Shown: positions 7,180-14,812 of the stretch, in pieces | Layout of the letters: the number at the start of each line of letters is the position of its first letter | Position numbering within the stretch: the first letter of the stretch is position 1 | NCBI RefSeq assembly: GCF_034180645.1 | Contig: NZ_JAXFNY010000021.1 | Location: forward strand, 130,788 to 194,787 | Reading direction: 5' to 3' | Origin: Mobiluncus sp034180645 | Lineage (GTDB): Bacteria > Actinomycetota > Actinomycetes > Actinomycetales > Actinomycetaceae | DNA length: 64,000 bases | Translations under genes and position numbers: made by a program | Notes under the pieces: model-generated | Told to the model about the DNA's origin: nothing | The model's database searches: none | Seen by the model: the letters and a program-made list of their open reading frames with translations, nothing else

Positions 7180-7979
7180 CCCACAAAGCCCTCGATGAGA
7201 CTATTGATTTCCCCGGGTCGGTCGGTGTTCGAGTTGTGCCCGGCCCCCCTGATCCAATGCACCGGGCATCCAATCGCCCTCGACCACTTACGGTTGTAGG
7301 TCTTTACGTCGCCCGCGTGATCGCTCTTTCCGCAAATCAATAGGGTCGGGCAGTCGATTCGGTACGCGCGGTCCTTTTCCACGGCGCGAGCCAACATCCC
7401 ATAGCCAAAGACCATCAGCCGCCGGTATTCCGCCTCTCCATAGGTTTCCAAGAAGCGATAGACCAGGTGGCGCCCATACTTGGTGGTGGCGGTCCCCCAG
7501 GCACCCCAAGGCTTTAACACACTCCAGGGGATGTAGCGGGTTATTGCGTCCATGCGCTTCAAGGCGGCCAGCTCCCAATCCGAATAGAACCGCTTTTGCA
7601 GGGGAGCACTGTCAATCGAGACGAAGCCCTCCGCCCGACCTGGAAACAAATCCATGAAGGCCTGCGAGATATATCCGCCCAAGGATTGACCCACCAAGAC
7701 GGGCCGCTCGATACCCTCCACGTCAAGGATTTCGCCCAGCCAGCGAGCCATATCGTCAAGGTCGAATGCCAGTTCGAAGGGCCGCGAGCGGTAATGCGCG
7801 GGCGCATCCCACACAAACAGATTGTACCGACCGGTAAAATATTTAATCTGTCTCGCGAACAGCCGGTGATCAGCAGTCAAGCCCGGCAGCAACACCAGCC
7901 AGGGCTTGCCAGCCAACGGCGCATCGGTCACCCAATAGCGAATGACCCCAAGATTGGTCGTGAAACTGCCTGAACGCAT
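7167..7979 (-). CDS. Alpha/beta hydrolase
   Basis: 270 residues, cytosolic. The nucleophile elbow GQSLGG, an oxyanion-forming LLPGLTADH near the N terminus, a late CGKSDHAGD region with the acidic residue and the terminal GAGHNSN with catalytic His mark an alpha/beta-hydrolase fold enzyme of the general esterase/lipase/peptidase class. Substrate is unknown. The open frame reaches a TTG at 8006, but AAAGGA sits 6 bases before the ATG at 7979 (MRSGSFTTNLGV), which is preferred. It is the last gene of a minus-strand series of four. Its stop region is identical over 18 bases to that of the thiamine pyrophosphokinase gene. Confidence 0.85.
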   Translation of the reverse strand: MRSGSFTTNLGVIRYWVTDAPLAGKPWLVLLPGLTADHRLFARQIKYFTGRYNLFVWDAPAHYRSRPFELAFDLDDMARWLGEILDVEGIERPVLVGQSLGGYISQAFMDLFPGRAEGFVSIDSAPLQKRFYSDWELAALKRMDAITRYIPWSVLKPWGAWGTATTKYGRHLVYRFLETYGEAEYRRLMVFGYGMLARAVEKDRAYRIDCPTLLICGKSDHAGDVKTYNRKWSRAIGCPVHWIRGAGHNSNTDRPGEINSLIEGFVGSLQ

Positions 7980-8037
7980 CGGGTTCCTTTCTGCCCTATT
8001 AGTCAAAATGAGTTTTTAAGCCGGGACAAAAAACTCA

Positions 8038-8691
8038 TTAATCGAGCATGAAGTCGGGAATACCAGTGGGGTATTCTTCCCAGTAAGCCTCGGTTTCCGC
8101 GCTCAGAACATCGGAATGAGCCCGGCTAGCTTCGTCAGCGATGCCAATCGTGTGGAATCCCGCTTCGTTCGCAACCCGCACCGCGTACACCGCATCCTCG
8201 AACACCCACGTGTCCCCCGGCGCAGACTCCATCAACTCGGCTGCGTGGTGGAACATCGCAGGCTGACGCTTATGCAGCCCCGTCTCGGTGGAAGCAAAAT
8301 ACCCCGCAAACATGTCCTCGATACCAAGCCGCGCAAATGCCGGGCGAATCAGCGCCTCGGATCCCGAACTCACGACCGCCATCGGCACGTCCGCTTCCAC
8401 CAAAGCGTTCAAGAAATCCCTGGCTCCGGGCTTCAATTGCACTTCCTCAAGGTAGCCAAGGTAGACGGCGTCCTTAATACCGTGCGTAATCTCGGAAACC
8501 GTCTTTTTCAAGCCGAAATCCTCACGTATCAACTGGGCAGATTCGGGCAGGGTCATCTCAAAAAAACGCGCCCCTAAACACTCGTCGACATGCACGCCCA
8601 GCGTCTCGAGGTATCGACCGGCCGCATCGCGCCACAGCGGCATCGTGTCCAGCAGCGTCCCGTCGCAATCAAAAATCGCACCTTTAATCAC
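8038..8691 (-). CDS. HAD-superfamily phosphatase/phosphoglucomutase-like hydrolase
   Basis: 217 residues. Motif I FDCDGTLLD (Asp8 nucleophile, Asp10 acid/base), a helical cap, motif II VVSSGS and motif IV with TWVFEDAVYAVRVANEAGF place it in the beta-phosphoglucomutase-like HAD subgroup, which acts on small phosphorylated metabolites. The exact substrate is unknown. Its GTG start (8691) overlaps the TGA stop of the upstream glycosylase as GTGA, so the two are translationally coupled and form one operon. About 60 bases separate it from the downstream alpha/beta hydrolase. Confidence 0.85.
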   Translation of the reverse strand: MIKGAIFDCDGTLLDTMPLWRDAAGRYLETLGVHVDECLGARFFEMTLPESAQLIREDFGLKKTVSEITHGIKDAVYLGYLEEVQLKPGARDFLNALVEADVPMAVVSSGSEALIRPAFARLGIEDMFAGYFASTETGLHKRQPAMFHHAAELMESAPGDTWVFEDAVYAVRVANEAGFHTIGIADEASRAHSDVLSAETEAYWEEYPTGIPDFMLD

Positions 8692-9329
8692 GCCTTCAGG
8701 ATACCTTCCCAGCCGCCAGCGCGCCTGGCATCCTTGCCGGCTTGGACAATCAAGCCGTGAAACCGCGCCAATTCCTCGGTTGTAAAACCTTGCTCATACA
8801 CCCGCTCGTCCAGTGCGTTTCGAGCCGCGTCGTAGGTCTTAAACGACCCCAAACCGGCGGCCTCTAAAAGCCGGCGACCATAGGTGTCGTAAATAAAAAC
8901 GGGACGCAGGTAAGCATATAAAAGGATGTCATCGGCGGTTTCCTGACCAATTCCTTTTACGTTCAATAGGCTTGCCCGCAGGGTTTGCGTGTCGATTGCG
9001 TCCGCGGTCGCATCGTTTTCTTTGTACCATTCGGTCAAGTTCTTTAGGTATCCAGCTTTGGCACGCATAAACCCGCTGGGTTTGATCAGTGATTCAAGGG
9101 TTTCTTGAGGGGACTTCAATAGGTTCCCGGGGTCAAGCAGGTCGTGAACCCGCAGGTTTTCGAGGGATTTTTCGACGCTGGTCCAGGTCGTGTTTTGGGT
9201 CAAGACCGCGCCCACCAGGATTTCGAACTTAGTCTCGGCAGGCCACCATTTTCCGGCATCCTGCACCGAGCGTTCCAACGTTTCGTAAATCTCCCGGAAC
9301 GTGGGAACCTCTGACGTGACCTTACCCAT
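8688..9329 (-). CDS. HhH-GPD DNA glycosylase of the endonuclease III/MagIII type, lacking the Fe-S motif
   Basis: 213 residues. It contains the helix-hairpin-helix LLNVKGIGQETADDILLYA and the catalytic-type Asp in VFIYDTYGRRL, as in base-excision repair glycosylases. Where endonuclease III has the lyase Lys (GVGRKTA) this protein reads GIGQETA, so a bifunctional lyase is unlikely. The C terminus has no cysteines, so the usual [4Fe-4S] cluster is absent. Both features match the 3-methyladenine glycosylase MagIII more than Nth. Substrate is inferred. The TTG at 9332 is one codon earlier; ATG 9329 is chosen. It follows the thiamine pyrophosphokinase gene by 18 bases and overlaps the HAD gene by 4. 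Confidence 0.82.
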   Translation of the reverse strand: MGKVTSEVPTFREIYETLERSVQDAGKWWPAETKFEILVGAVLTQNTTWTSVEKSLENLRVHDLLDPGNLLKSPQETLESLIKPSGFMRAKAGYLKNLTEWYKENDATADAIDTQTLRASLLNVKGIGQETADDILLYAYLRPVFIYDTYGRRLLEAAGLGSFKTYDAARNALDERVYEQGFTTEELARFHGLIVQAGKDARRAGGWEGILKA

Positions 9330-9342
9330 CAAAACCGCCCGG

Positions 9343-9360
9343 GGAACCTATTGAAGGGAA
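9343..9360. repeat. Second copy of the 18-base stop-codon repeat
   Basis: Identical to 7162-7179; contains the TAG stop of the thiamine pyrophosphokinase gene on the minus strand. Confidence 0.8.
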
Positions 9361-10142
9361 ATGTCGAGGTCACGTGAGGAAACCATCAAAAGGCGACCGG
9401 CGGTAAAGCTGACGGTGGCGGCCGAACCGATGATTTCGTTGGAAACCCCGCGGGTGGAGCCCTGCAGCAAGACAAAATCGCTGACGTCATAGCGAGTTCC
9501 GGTGATAGTCAGCCCGCAGACGTCACCGTCAAAAGGAATCAATCCGAAATATTGGTAGTCGTTGCGGGGCACCGTATGGGTTCCCGGACCCACCAGGGAC
9601 ACCATGTTGTAGCCGTCTATCCAGCGCAGCCGTGCGGGAGTGTGGGCGAATTTCGCCAAAATACCGAGGTTTCCCAAGGTATGATCCAAGCGTCCCCCCA
9701 AACCGCCAATGACATCTATGTGCCGGTAGCCGCGAGAATACGCCAAATCGACCGCCGCTTCAGAATCTGTGACTTCCTTGGCAACGGGCAGAATTATCAC
9801 TTCCACACCATCGCCGGGAACCGCATCACTAGGGGGGGTGACGGGTACTGCCGCTAAGACTTCCGGGGAGCGGGTACGCCCGTCCGCGAACTCGGCCTGA
9901 CCTGACGGACGGGGCGAAGAATCGAAGTCGCCGATGTAGACGTCGGGGACAATCCCCAAAACACGCGCCACGTCTTGCCCCGAATCGCCACAAATTACCA
10001 ACTCGTAGACCGAAAAATCCCAGTCGTCAGCGCACAGCGCACGCAGTCCTTGCACCCCTCCGACCACCACCAGGCAGCGCGAATCAGCTGACACAGCGCC
10101 ATTTTTCGCCGAATCGTCGTGGTTTTCGCACATCTTGGTCAT
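9348..10142 (-). CDS. Thiamine pyrophosphokinase
   Basis: Transfers pyrophosphate from ATP to thiamine, giving thiamine diphosphate. The 264-residue protein shows the family pattern: GDSGQDVARVLGIVPD, the metal-binding GDFDSS, a Thr/Asp-rich segment EVTDSEAAVDLAYSRG and GGLGGRLDHTLGNLG before a beta-rich C-terminal domain. An extra low-complexity insert (about residues 78-105) follows GDFDSS. The ATG at 10142 lies 6 bases after TAGAAT with no Shine-Dalgarno, so the message is probably leaderless. It is the first gene of the minus-strand cluster of four. Confidence 0.88.
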   Translation of the reverse strand: MTKMCENHDDSAKNGAVSADSRCLVVVGGVQGLRALCADDWDFSVYELVICGDSGQDVARVLGIVPDVYIGDFDSSPRPSGQAEFADGRTRSPEVLAAVPVTPPSDAVPGDGVEVIILPVAKEVTDSEAAVDLAYSRGYRHIDVIGGLGGRLDHTLGNLGILAKFAHTPARLRWIDGYNMVSLVGPGTHTVPRNDYQYFGLIPFDGDVCGLTITGTRYDVSDFVLLQGSTRGVSNEIIGSAATVSFTAGRLLMVSSRDLDISLQ

Positions 10143-10181
10143 GGAGTCATTCTAATCTGGCTCTCGCGAAGCCCGGAAAAC

Positions 10182-10195
10182 ATGACAGATGTCAT
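10182..10195. promoter_or_regulatory. Candidate DesR-type operator upstream of the ABC-TCS operon
   Basis: ATGACA-GA-TGTCAT is a perfect palindrome with 6-bp arms and a 2-base centre, 60 bases before the ABC ATPase start. LuxR/NarL-type response regulators of the DesR group often bind TGAC/GTCA palindromes of this size. The operon encodes such a regulator, so autoregulation is a reasonable inference. Confidence 0.55.
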
Positions 10196-10254
10196 CAAAT
10201 TTTAGTGATTGCGCACACTACCGGCTCAAACGCCGGGGAGCAAGACTTAGATAC

Positions 10255-11166
10255 ATGAACACAACTACTACGGCTGCCCTGCAGCTCACTAATCTGCATA
10301 AGCACTTCGGGAAAGTTCACGCGGTGGACGGTATCGAACTTAATGTACCGACTGGTACAGTTATGGCTCTGCTGGGGCCGAACGGCGCGGGGAAAACCAC
10401 CACCCTGGATATGGTTCTGGGGCTGAGTGTACCGACCTCCGGGGAAGTGCAGGTTTTGGGAGAAAGCCCGAAAACCGCGATTTCCCGTGGCCAGATTGCC
10501 GCAGTCCTGCAAACGGGTGGCCTACTCAAAGACATGTATGTCTCCGAAGTCGTCCGCTGGATTGCCGCAGCTTACGGCCGAGACGTTGATACCCCGGAAA
10601 ACCGCGAGCGGGTGATACGCGCAGCAAACCTGGAACCAATTCGCAAACGTAAAATCGGGAAATGCTCCGGCGGGGAACAACAGCGGATTAAATTTGCACT
10701 GGCTCTGTTGCCTAACCCGGATCTATTGATACTCGACGAACCGACCGCGGGGATGGACGCCAACGCGCGCCACGACTTTTGGGAAGTGATGCACCGTCAG
10801 GCACAAAACGGCAAAACCATTGTCTTTGCCACCCACTACCTCCAAGAGGCCTCGGATTATGCCGACCGCATCGTGGTGATGAATCACGGAACAATCATCG
10901 CGGACGCCAGCCCGGCAGAAATTACTGCCCAGCGAACGCGCAACGTGTCTTTCCAGGTTGACCCCTCGCACCTCAACGCGCTTGCCGCTCAGATACAGGA
11001 ACACTGGCCCCAAGAATCTGTGAAAATCAAAGACGACAAAATGTACCTTTCGGTACAGAAATCGGATGATTTCGCACGTTTCATTCTTTCTCAACCCGGT
11101 GTGAGCCACTTGGAAATCGTCCCTCCCTCTATGGAGGACACTTTCTTTACCCTGACCAGCAACTAA
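10255..11166 (+). CDS. ABC transporter ATP-binding protein (DrrA/NatA type)
   Basis: 303 residues. Walker A GPNGAGKTT, Q-loop AAVLQTGG, signature CSGGEQQRI, Walker B LLILDEPTAGMD and switch H in FATHYLQEA make a complete ATPase. A C-terminal extension of about 80 residues (from PAEITAQRTRNVSFQV) is typical of drug/lipid exporters of the DrrA class. The open frame extends to 10189, but similarity begins at ATG 10255 (MNTTTTAALQL). It is followed after 12 bases by its permease, then by a sensor kinase and response regulator, a common exporter plus envelope-stress-sensor arrangement. Export substrate is unknown. Confidence 0.9.
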   Translation: MNTTTTAALQLTNLHKHFGKVHAVDGIELNVPTGTVMALLGPNGAGKTTTLDMVLGLSVPTSGEVQVLGESPKTAISRGQIAAVLQTGGLLKDMYVSEVVRWIAAAYGRDVDTPENRERVIRAANLEPIRKRKIGKCSGGEQQRIKFALALLPNPDLLILDEPTAGMDANARHDFWEVMHRQAQNGKTIVFATHYLQEASDYADRIVVMNHGTIIADASPAEITAQRTRNVSFQVDPSHLNALAAQIQEHWPQESVKIKDDKMYLSVQKSDDFARFILSQPGVSHLEIVPPSMEDTFFTLTSN

Positions 11167-11178
11167 GGAAACCTCATC

Positions 11179-11943
11179 ATGAACACGAAAATATTTGCTC
11201 TGGATTTAAAGCGAATTCTGCGCTCGCCCGAAGTACCCATGTTCGTCATCGGACTTCCGGTAGTGATTTACCTGATTTTTGGAGTCGCCGCGACCTATGC
11301 CAAGGAAATGGTCGCCGACACGACTGCCAATTGGGCCTGGGTCATTATGGTCAATATCGCCGCCTACGGAGCCATTATCTCCACCGCCAGTTTTGCCGCT
11401 GGCACCTCCGTGGAAAAGATCCAAGGCTGGGGACGGCAAATCGCGTTGACTCCCCTGAGTAACGGGAGGTACCTGGGCACAAAAATCGCCTTGGGAGCGC
11501 TGCTGGCAGCTTTGCCGGTAACGGTCATCTTCTTGCTGGGTGGCCTGACTCAAGCCAAGGCTGAGCCCTCTGCCTGGGTTATCTCTGTCTTGGTGATTCT
11601 GGGTGGGTCGCTCACTTTCACCCTCTACGGTCTGGCTTTCGGGCTGCTGCTGCATTCTGATACGGCCGTCTCTATCGCCTCGGGTCTGACCACCCTATTT
11701 GGTTTCGGCGCGAATCTGTTTATGCCCCTGGGCGGTTGGCTGCTGGATTTCGCGAAATTCATGCCGGGCTACGGTTACGGAATCCTCGCCAGATACGCCG
11801 CCACTAACGGAAATCAGATTACGATGGACGGAAAGCCGTACACCGAGAACCTAGGAATTGGCATCGTGAACTTTGTAGTGTGGATCTTGATTTTTGCTCT
11901 CCTGGCACTGTGGGGCTATCAACGTTCACGGAGGCACGCATGA
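11179..11943 (+). CDS. ABC-2 type transporter permease
   Basis: 254 residues with six hydrophobic segments (about 20-40, 55-78, 100-125, 135-160, 167-190 and 228-248), the ABC-2 layout, and an amphipathic region GWGRQIALTPLSNGRYLGTK before the third segment as in DrrB/NatB permeases. It forms the membrane half of the exporter with the preceding ATPase. Its TGA overlaps the ATG of the histidine kinase (ATGA), so transporter and sensor are translationally coupled. Confidence 0.9.
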   Translation: MNTKIFALDLKRILRSPEVPMFVIGLPVVIYLIFGVAATYAKEMVADTTANWAWVIMVNIAAYGAIISTASFAAGTSVEKIQGWGRQIALTPLSNGRYLGTKIALGALLAALPVTVIFLLGGLTQAKAEPSAWVISVLVILGGSLTFTLYGLAFGLLLHSDTAVSIASGLTTLFGFGANLFMPLGGWLLDFAKFMPGYGYGILARYAATNGNQITMDGKPYTENLGIGIVNFVVWILIFALLALWGYQRSRRHA

Positions 11944-13154
11944 ACCCGAAATCTTTCCACGACCTCACGGCAGAAAGCCGCGATCTCGCCAGTTCGCCCT
12001 CCAAGCCCGACATGATCGTGGGCACCTTCATGAGCCTCGTATGGCTGGGGTTCCTGTACTTTCCAATTAGTCAGGCACTGACCTTACCCCTGGGATCGAG
12101 GGTTGCGTCTCTGATATTGACCGCCACATTCGCACTGGCTTACGTCACCGCCTTTATCCTCGCGTGGCGTAAACCAATCATGGGAGAACGTAACTTCCGC
12201 TACTTCGACGGTCGGCACCGCCTACGCAAAAGCGACGCCGTAGCCTTTGCAGTAATCGTGACGATTACGTTGCTGCAGATGGCGGTGTTGGGACCGCTGG
12301 CATCCCTGGCTTTCCTGCCGTTCATCGCCGCTGCCGCGCCTTTCACACTGCCACAAGCGGCTGGCTACATTGCCGGGGCCCTGACGGTTTTAGCCTCTTT
12401 CCTCATTCCCAGTTTTGTACCGAATGGTCAAGAATACTTTGGCTTCGCCATCACCACCTCAGCGGTGTTTATGTTCGTGGCGGGAACGACTTTCTTTATC
12501 GGTTCCAGTATCGAAAGCCAGCGCCAGGTCGGCACGCAAGCTATTTTGGAAGAACGCGAACGCGTGGCTCGTGACGTACACGATGTCCTGGGTCACACCC
12601 TTACGGTCATTGCCCTCAAGTCCGAACTAGCCGGAAAACTGCTGGAACGTGACCCCGGGCGTGCCCAGGCGGAACTGCGCGAGATTACCCACTTGGCGCG
12701 GGAATCAATCGAGGAGGTTAGGCAAACTGTGGCGGGGCTCAAAGTACAAAGTTTGTTCGAAGAAATCACCGCCGCGTCTCAGGCACTAGAGAGTGCCGGT
12801 ATCGACTTGCAGCGGGAAGGCAACGCCTGGAAAGACCTCGACTCCATCCCCGCTGTGAACCAAGCAGTTTTCGCTTGGGTGATTAGGGAGGCAACCACCA
12901 ATATCATCCGTCACGCGGCGGCTCGCCGAGCCACTATCAAGTTAGACCGGAGCAGCCTGACTATCACCGATAATGGGGTGGGGATTTCACCAGAGGCCGC
13001 CGGACACGGTCTGGAGGGTCTCAAGGCTCGCGTGGAGCAGGTCGGGGGAACCCTCAGTATTGTCGGGAAACGCGGGGTCGCGAGCACCGAGAGCGCCGCT
13101 AACGAACGGCAAAACGCCCTTGAGACCGGCACCGTAGTGGAGGTAAAGCTGTGA
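11940..13154 (+). CDS. DesK-like sensor histidine kinase
   Basis: 404 residues. The N-terminal 190 residues hold about five membrane segments with little outside the membrane, as in DesK-type sensors that respond to bilayer state. Then comes a HisKA_3 dimerisation domain with the phosphorylated His214 in ARDVHDVLGHTLTVIALK. The HATPase domain follows with N box REATTNIIRHAAA and G1 DNGVGI plus GHGLEGLKARV. A longer frame opens at 11880 inside the permease; ATG 11940 fits the ATGA overlap. The stop overlaps the regulator start as GTGA. It probably senses membrane stress or the exported compound and phosphorylates the next gene product. Confidence 0.92.
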   Translation: MNPKSFHDLTAESRDLASSPSKPDMIVGTFMSLVWLGFLYFPISQALTLPLGSRVASLILTATFALAYVTAFILAWRKPIMGERNFRYFDGRHRLRKSDAVAFAVIVTITLLQMAVLGPLASLAFLPFIAAAAPFTLPQAAGYIAGALTVLASFLIPSFVPNGQEYFGFAITTSAVFMFVAGTTFFIGSSIESQRQVGTQAILEERERVARDVHDVLGHTLTVIALKSELAGKLLERDPGRAQAELREITHLARESIEEVRQTVAGLKVQSLFEEITAASQALESAGIDLQREGNAWKDLDSIPAVNQAVFAWVIREATTNIIRHAAARRATIKLDRSSLTITDNGVGISPEAAGHGLEGLKARVEQVGGTLSIVGKRGVASTESAANERQNALETGTVVEVKL

Positions 13155-13756
13155 TTAGCGTAGTACTGGCCGATGATCAAGCGCTGGTGCGCGGAGCAAT
13201 TGCGGCACTGCTGGAACTCGAAGGCGATATTGAGGTTGTCGCCCAGGCCAGCAATGGTCTCGAACTCCTCGATGCTGTCCAAACCCACCACCCCCAGGTT
13301 GCGGTGGTAGACATCGAAATGCCCGACCTTGACGGAATCGCCGCCACCAAAGCCATCACCGAGACCACCGCCGACACTAAGACGCTGATTTTGACGACTT
13401 TTGGGCGTCCCGGCTACTTGAAACGCGCTCTGAGCGCCGGCGCCAAAGGCTTTATGGTCAAGGAAACTCCCGCCGAAGAACTCGCCGCCGCAATACGAAC
13501 TATCGCCGCCGGAGGCACGGCTGTGGACCAAAAACTGGCCACCGAATCCCTTTTCGAGGGTGATAACCCGCTGACAGAACGCGAGATTGAAGTCCTGAAA
13601 AACGCCGAAAAAGGCTTGAAAGTCCAAGAAATCGCGGCCCGGGTGTATCTCTCACCCGGTACGGTACGCAACTACCTCTCAAGTGCGATCAGCAAAACCC
13701 ACGCGGACACCTCGGCGGGCGCAGCTCGAGAAGCCCGTGAACTCGGATGGCTCTAG
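13151..13756 (+). CDS. LuxR/NarL-family response regulator (DesR-like)
   Basis: 201 residues. Receiver domain 1-120 has the acidic pair Asp8/Asp9, phospho-acceptor Asp54 in AVVDIEMPD and the KP-loop-like lysine replaced in context by MVKETPAEE. A LuxR helix-turn-helix occupies about 135-195 (LTEREIEVLKNAEKG, VYLSPGTVRNYLSSAI). It starts at GTG within the stop of its cognate kinase gene. It probably controls the ABC exporter operon through the palindrome at 10182-10195. Confidence 0.92.
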   Translation: MISVVLADDQALVRGAIAALLELEGDIEVVAQASNGLELLDAVQTHHPQVAVVDIEMPDLDGIAATKAITETTADTKTLILTTFGRPGYLKRALSAGAKGFMVKETPAEELAAAIRTIAAGGTAVDQKLATESLFEGDNPLTEREIEVLKNAEKGLKVQEIAARVYLSPGTVRNYLSSAISKTHADTSAGAAREARELGWL

Positions 13757-13781
13757 GTCTTATCAACCGGGGTAAAGCGCG

Positions 13782-14759
13782 TTACTGTTGCGCCGGGGTT
13801 GTGGGTAGGGTGTGCGAACGCGGCGGTACCGCGGCCGTCTGCTGTTGATCCGCGGCACGAGTGGCGGTGAACAGCGAGTTGCGCAGCTCCTCCATCGCGT
13901 TATTGACCCCACCGGGGTTGGACGGCAGCATTAGCGTCTGAGTGTTAGAGGCTTTCGCGACTTCCTGCAACGTATCGAAATACTGGGTCAACAGCAGCAT
14001 CTCTTGGGCTTCTGAACCAATCCCGGCATCACGCAGCGCCTCATACTGGCTGACCAGCCCGTCCACGATAGCCTTGCGCTGAGCGGCGATACCTTCACCT
14101 TGCAGGCGCTTGTATTCCGCATCAGCCTCAGCCTGTTTCACAATCTTGATTTTTTCGGCTTCCGCTAGGGAAACCGCTGCCTCGCGTTCCCGCTGGGCGG
14201 CATTGATAGAGTTCATTGACGCGCGCACCGTCGGATCCGGGTTGATATCTGTCACCAGGGTGTTGATGATGGCGAAACCGTAAGCGTTCATGGCCGCGGC
14301 CAGAGTCGTTTCGACATCTTGGGCGATTTGGTCTTTCGAAGAGAACGCCTCATCCAAGTCCAGTTTGGCCAGGGAGGTACGCACCCGGTCGTAAACGTAG
14401 GACTGAATCTGACGTTCTGGATTGGCCAGGCGATAGTAGGAATCAACCACGTTTTGAACCTGGTACTGCACCGAGACCGGAATCGTGACGAACACGTTGT
14501 CCTTGGTCTTGGTTTCCACTACGGAATCCAGCTGCATGATACGCAGCGGAACCTTTTTCGCAATCTGATCCACGAACGGAATCTTTACCCGCAGACCGGG
14601 CAGAGCGACCTTGTGAAACTTACCGAAACGCTCAATCACGTAGTTGGTCTGTTGCTTCACCACGAAGAACATCCCGCCCGCGATGAGCAACACTAGGATA
14701 ATGAGGGCGATAATTGACATCCCAAAAAGACCCCCGACAAAAGCCAAAAATGCTTCCAT
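13782..14759 (-). CDS. SPFH/Band 7 (stomatin-like) membrane protein
   Basis: 325 residues. One N-terminal membrane helix (about 5-30) is followed by a Band 7 domain (VIERFGKFHKVALPG, VPLRIMQLDSVVETKT). A long charged coiled coil follows (INAAQREREAAVSLAEAEKIKI), then QGEGIAAQRKAIVDGL and a Pro/Thr/Gln-rich tail. This is the QmcA/stomatin layout. Such proteins build large oligomers in the membrane and often modulate proteases or transport. An upstream TTG (14765) is possible, but AAAGGG lies 7 bases before ATG 14759. No NfeD-type partner gene is next to it. Confidence 0.9.
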   Translation of the reverse strand: MEAFLAFVGGLFGMSIIALIILVLLIAGGMFFVVKQQTNYVIERFGKFHKVALPGLRVKIPFVDQIAKKVPLRIMQLDSVVETKTKDNVFVTIPVSVQYQVQNVVDSYYRLANPERQIQSYVYDRVRTSLAKLDLDEAFSSKDQIAQDVETTLAAAMNAYGFAIINTLVTDINPDPTVRASMNSINAAQREREAAVSLAEAEKIKIVKQAEADAEYKRLQGEGIAAQRKAIVDGLVSQYEALRDAGIGSEAQEMLLLTQYFDTLQEVAKASNTQTLMLPSNPGGVNNAMEELRNSLFTATRAADQQQTAAVPPRSHTLPTTPAQQ

Positions 14760-14812
14760 TTTCAAACCCTTTCAATCAACAAAAACCTAACCTTACAACC
14801 AACTTTAGCGCC

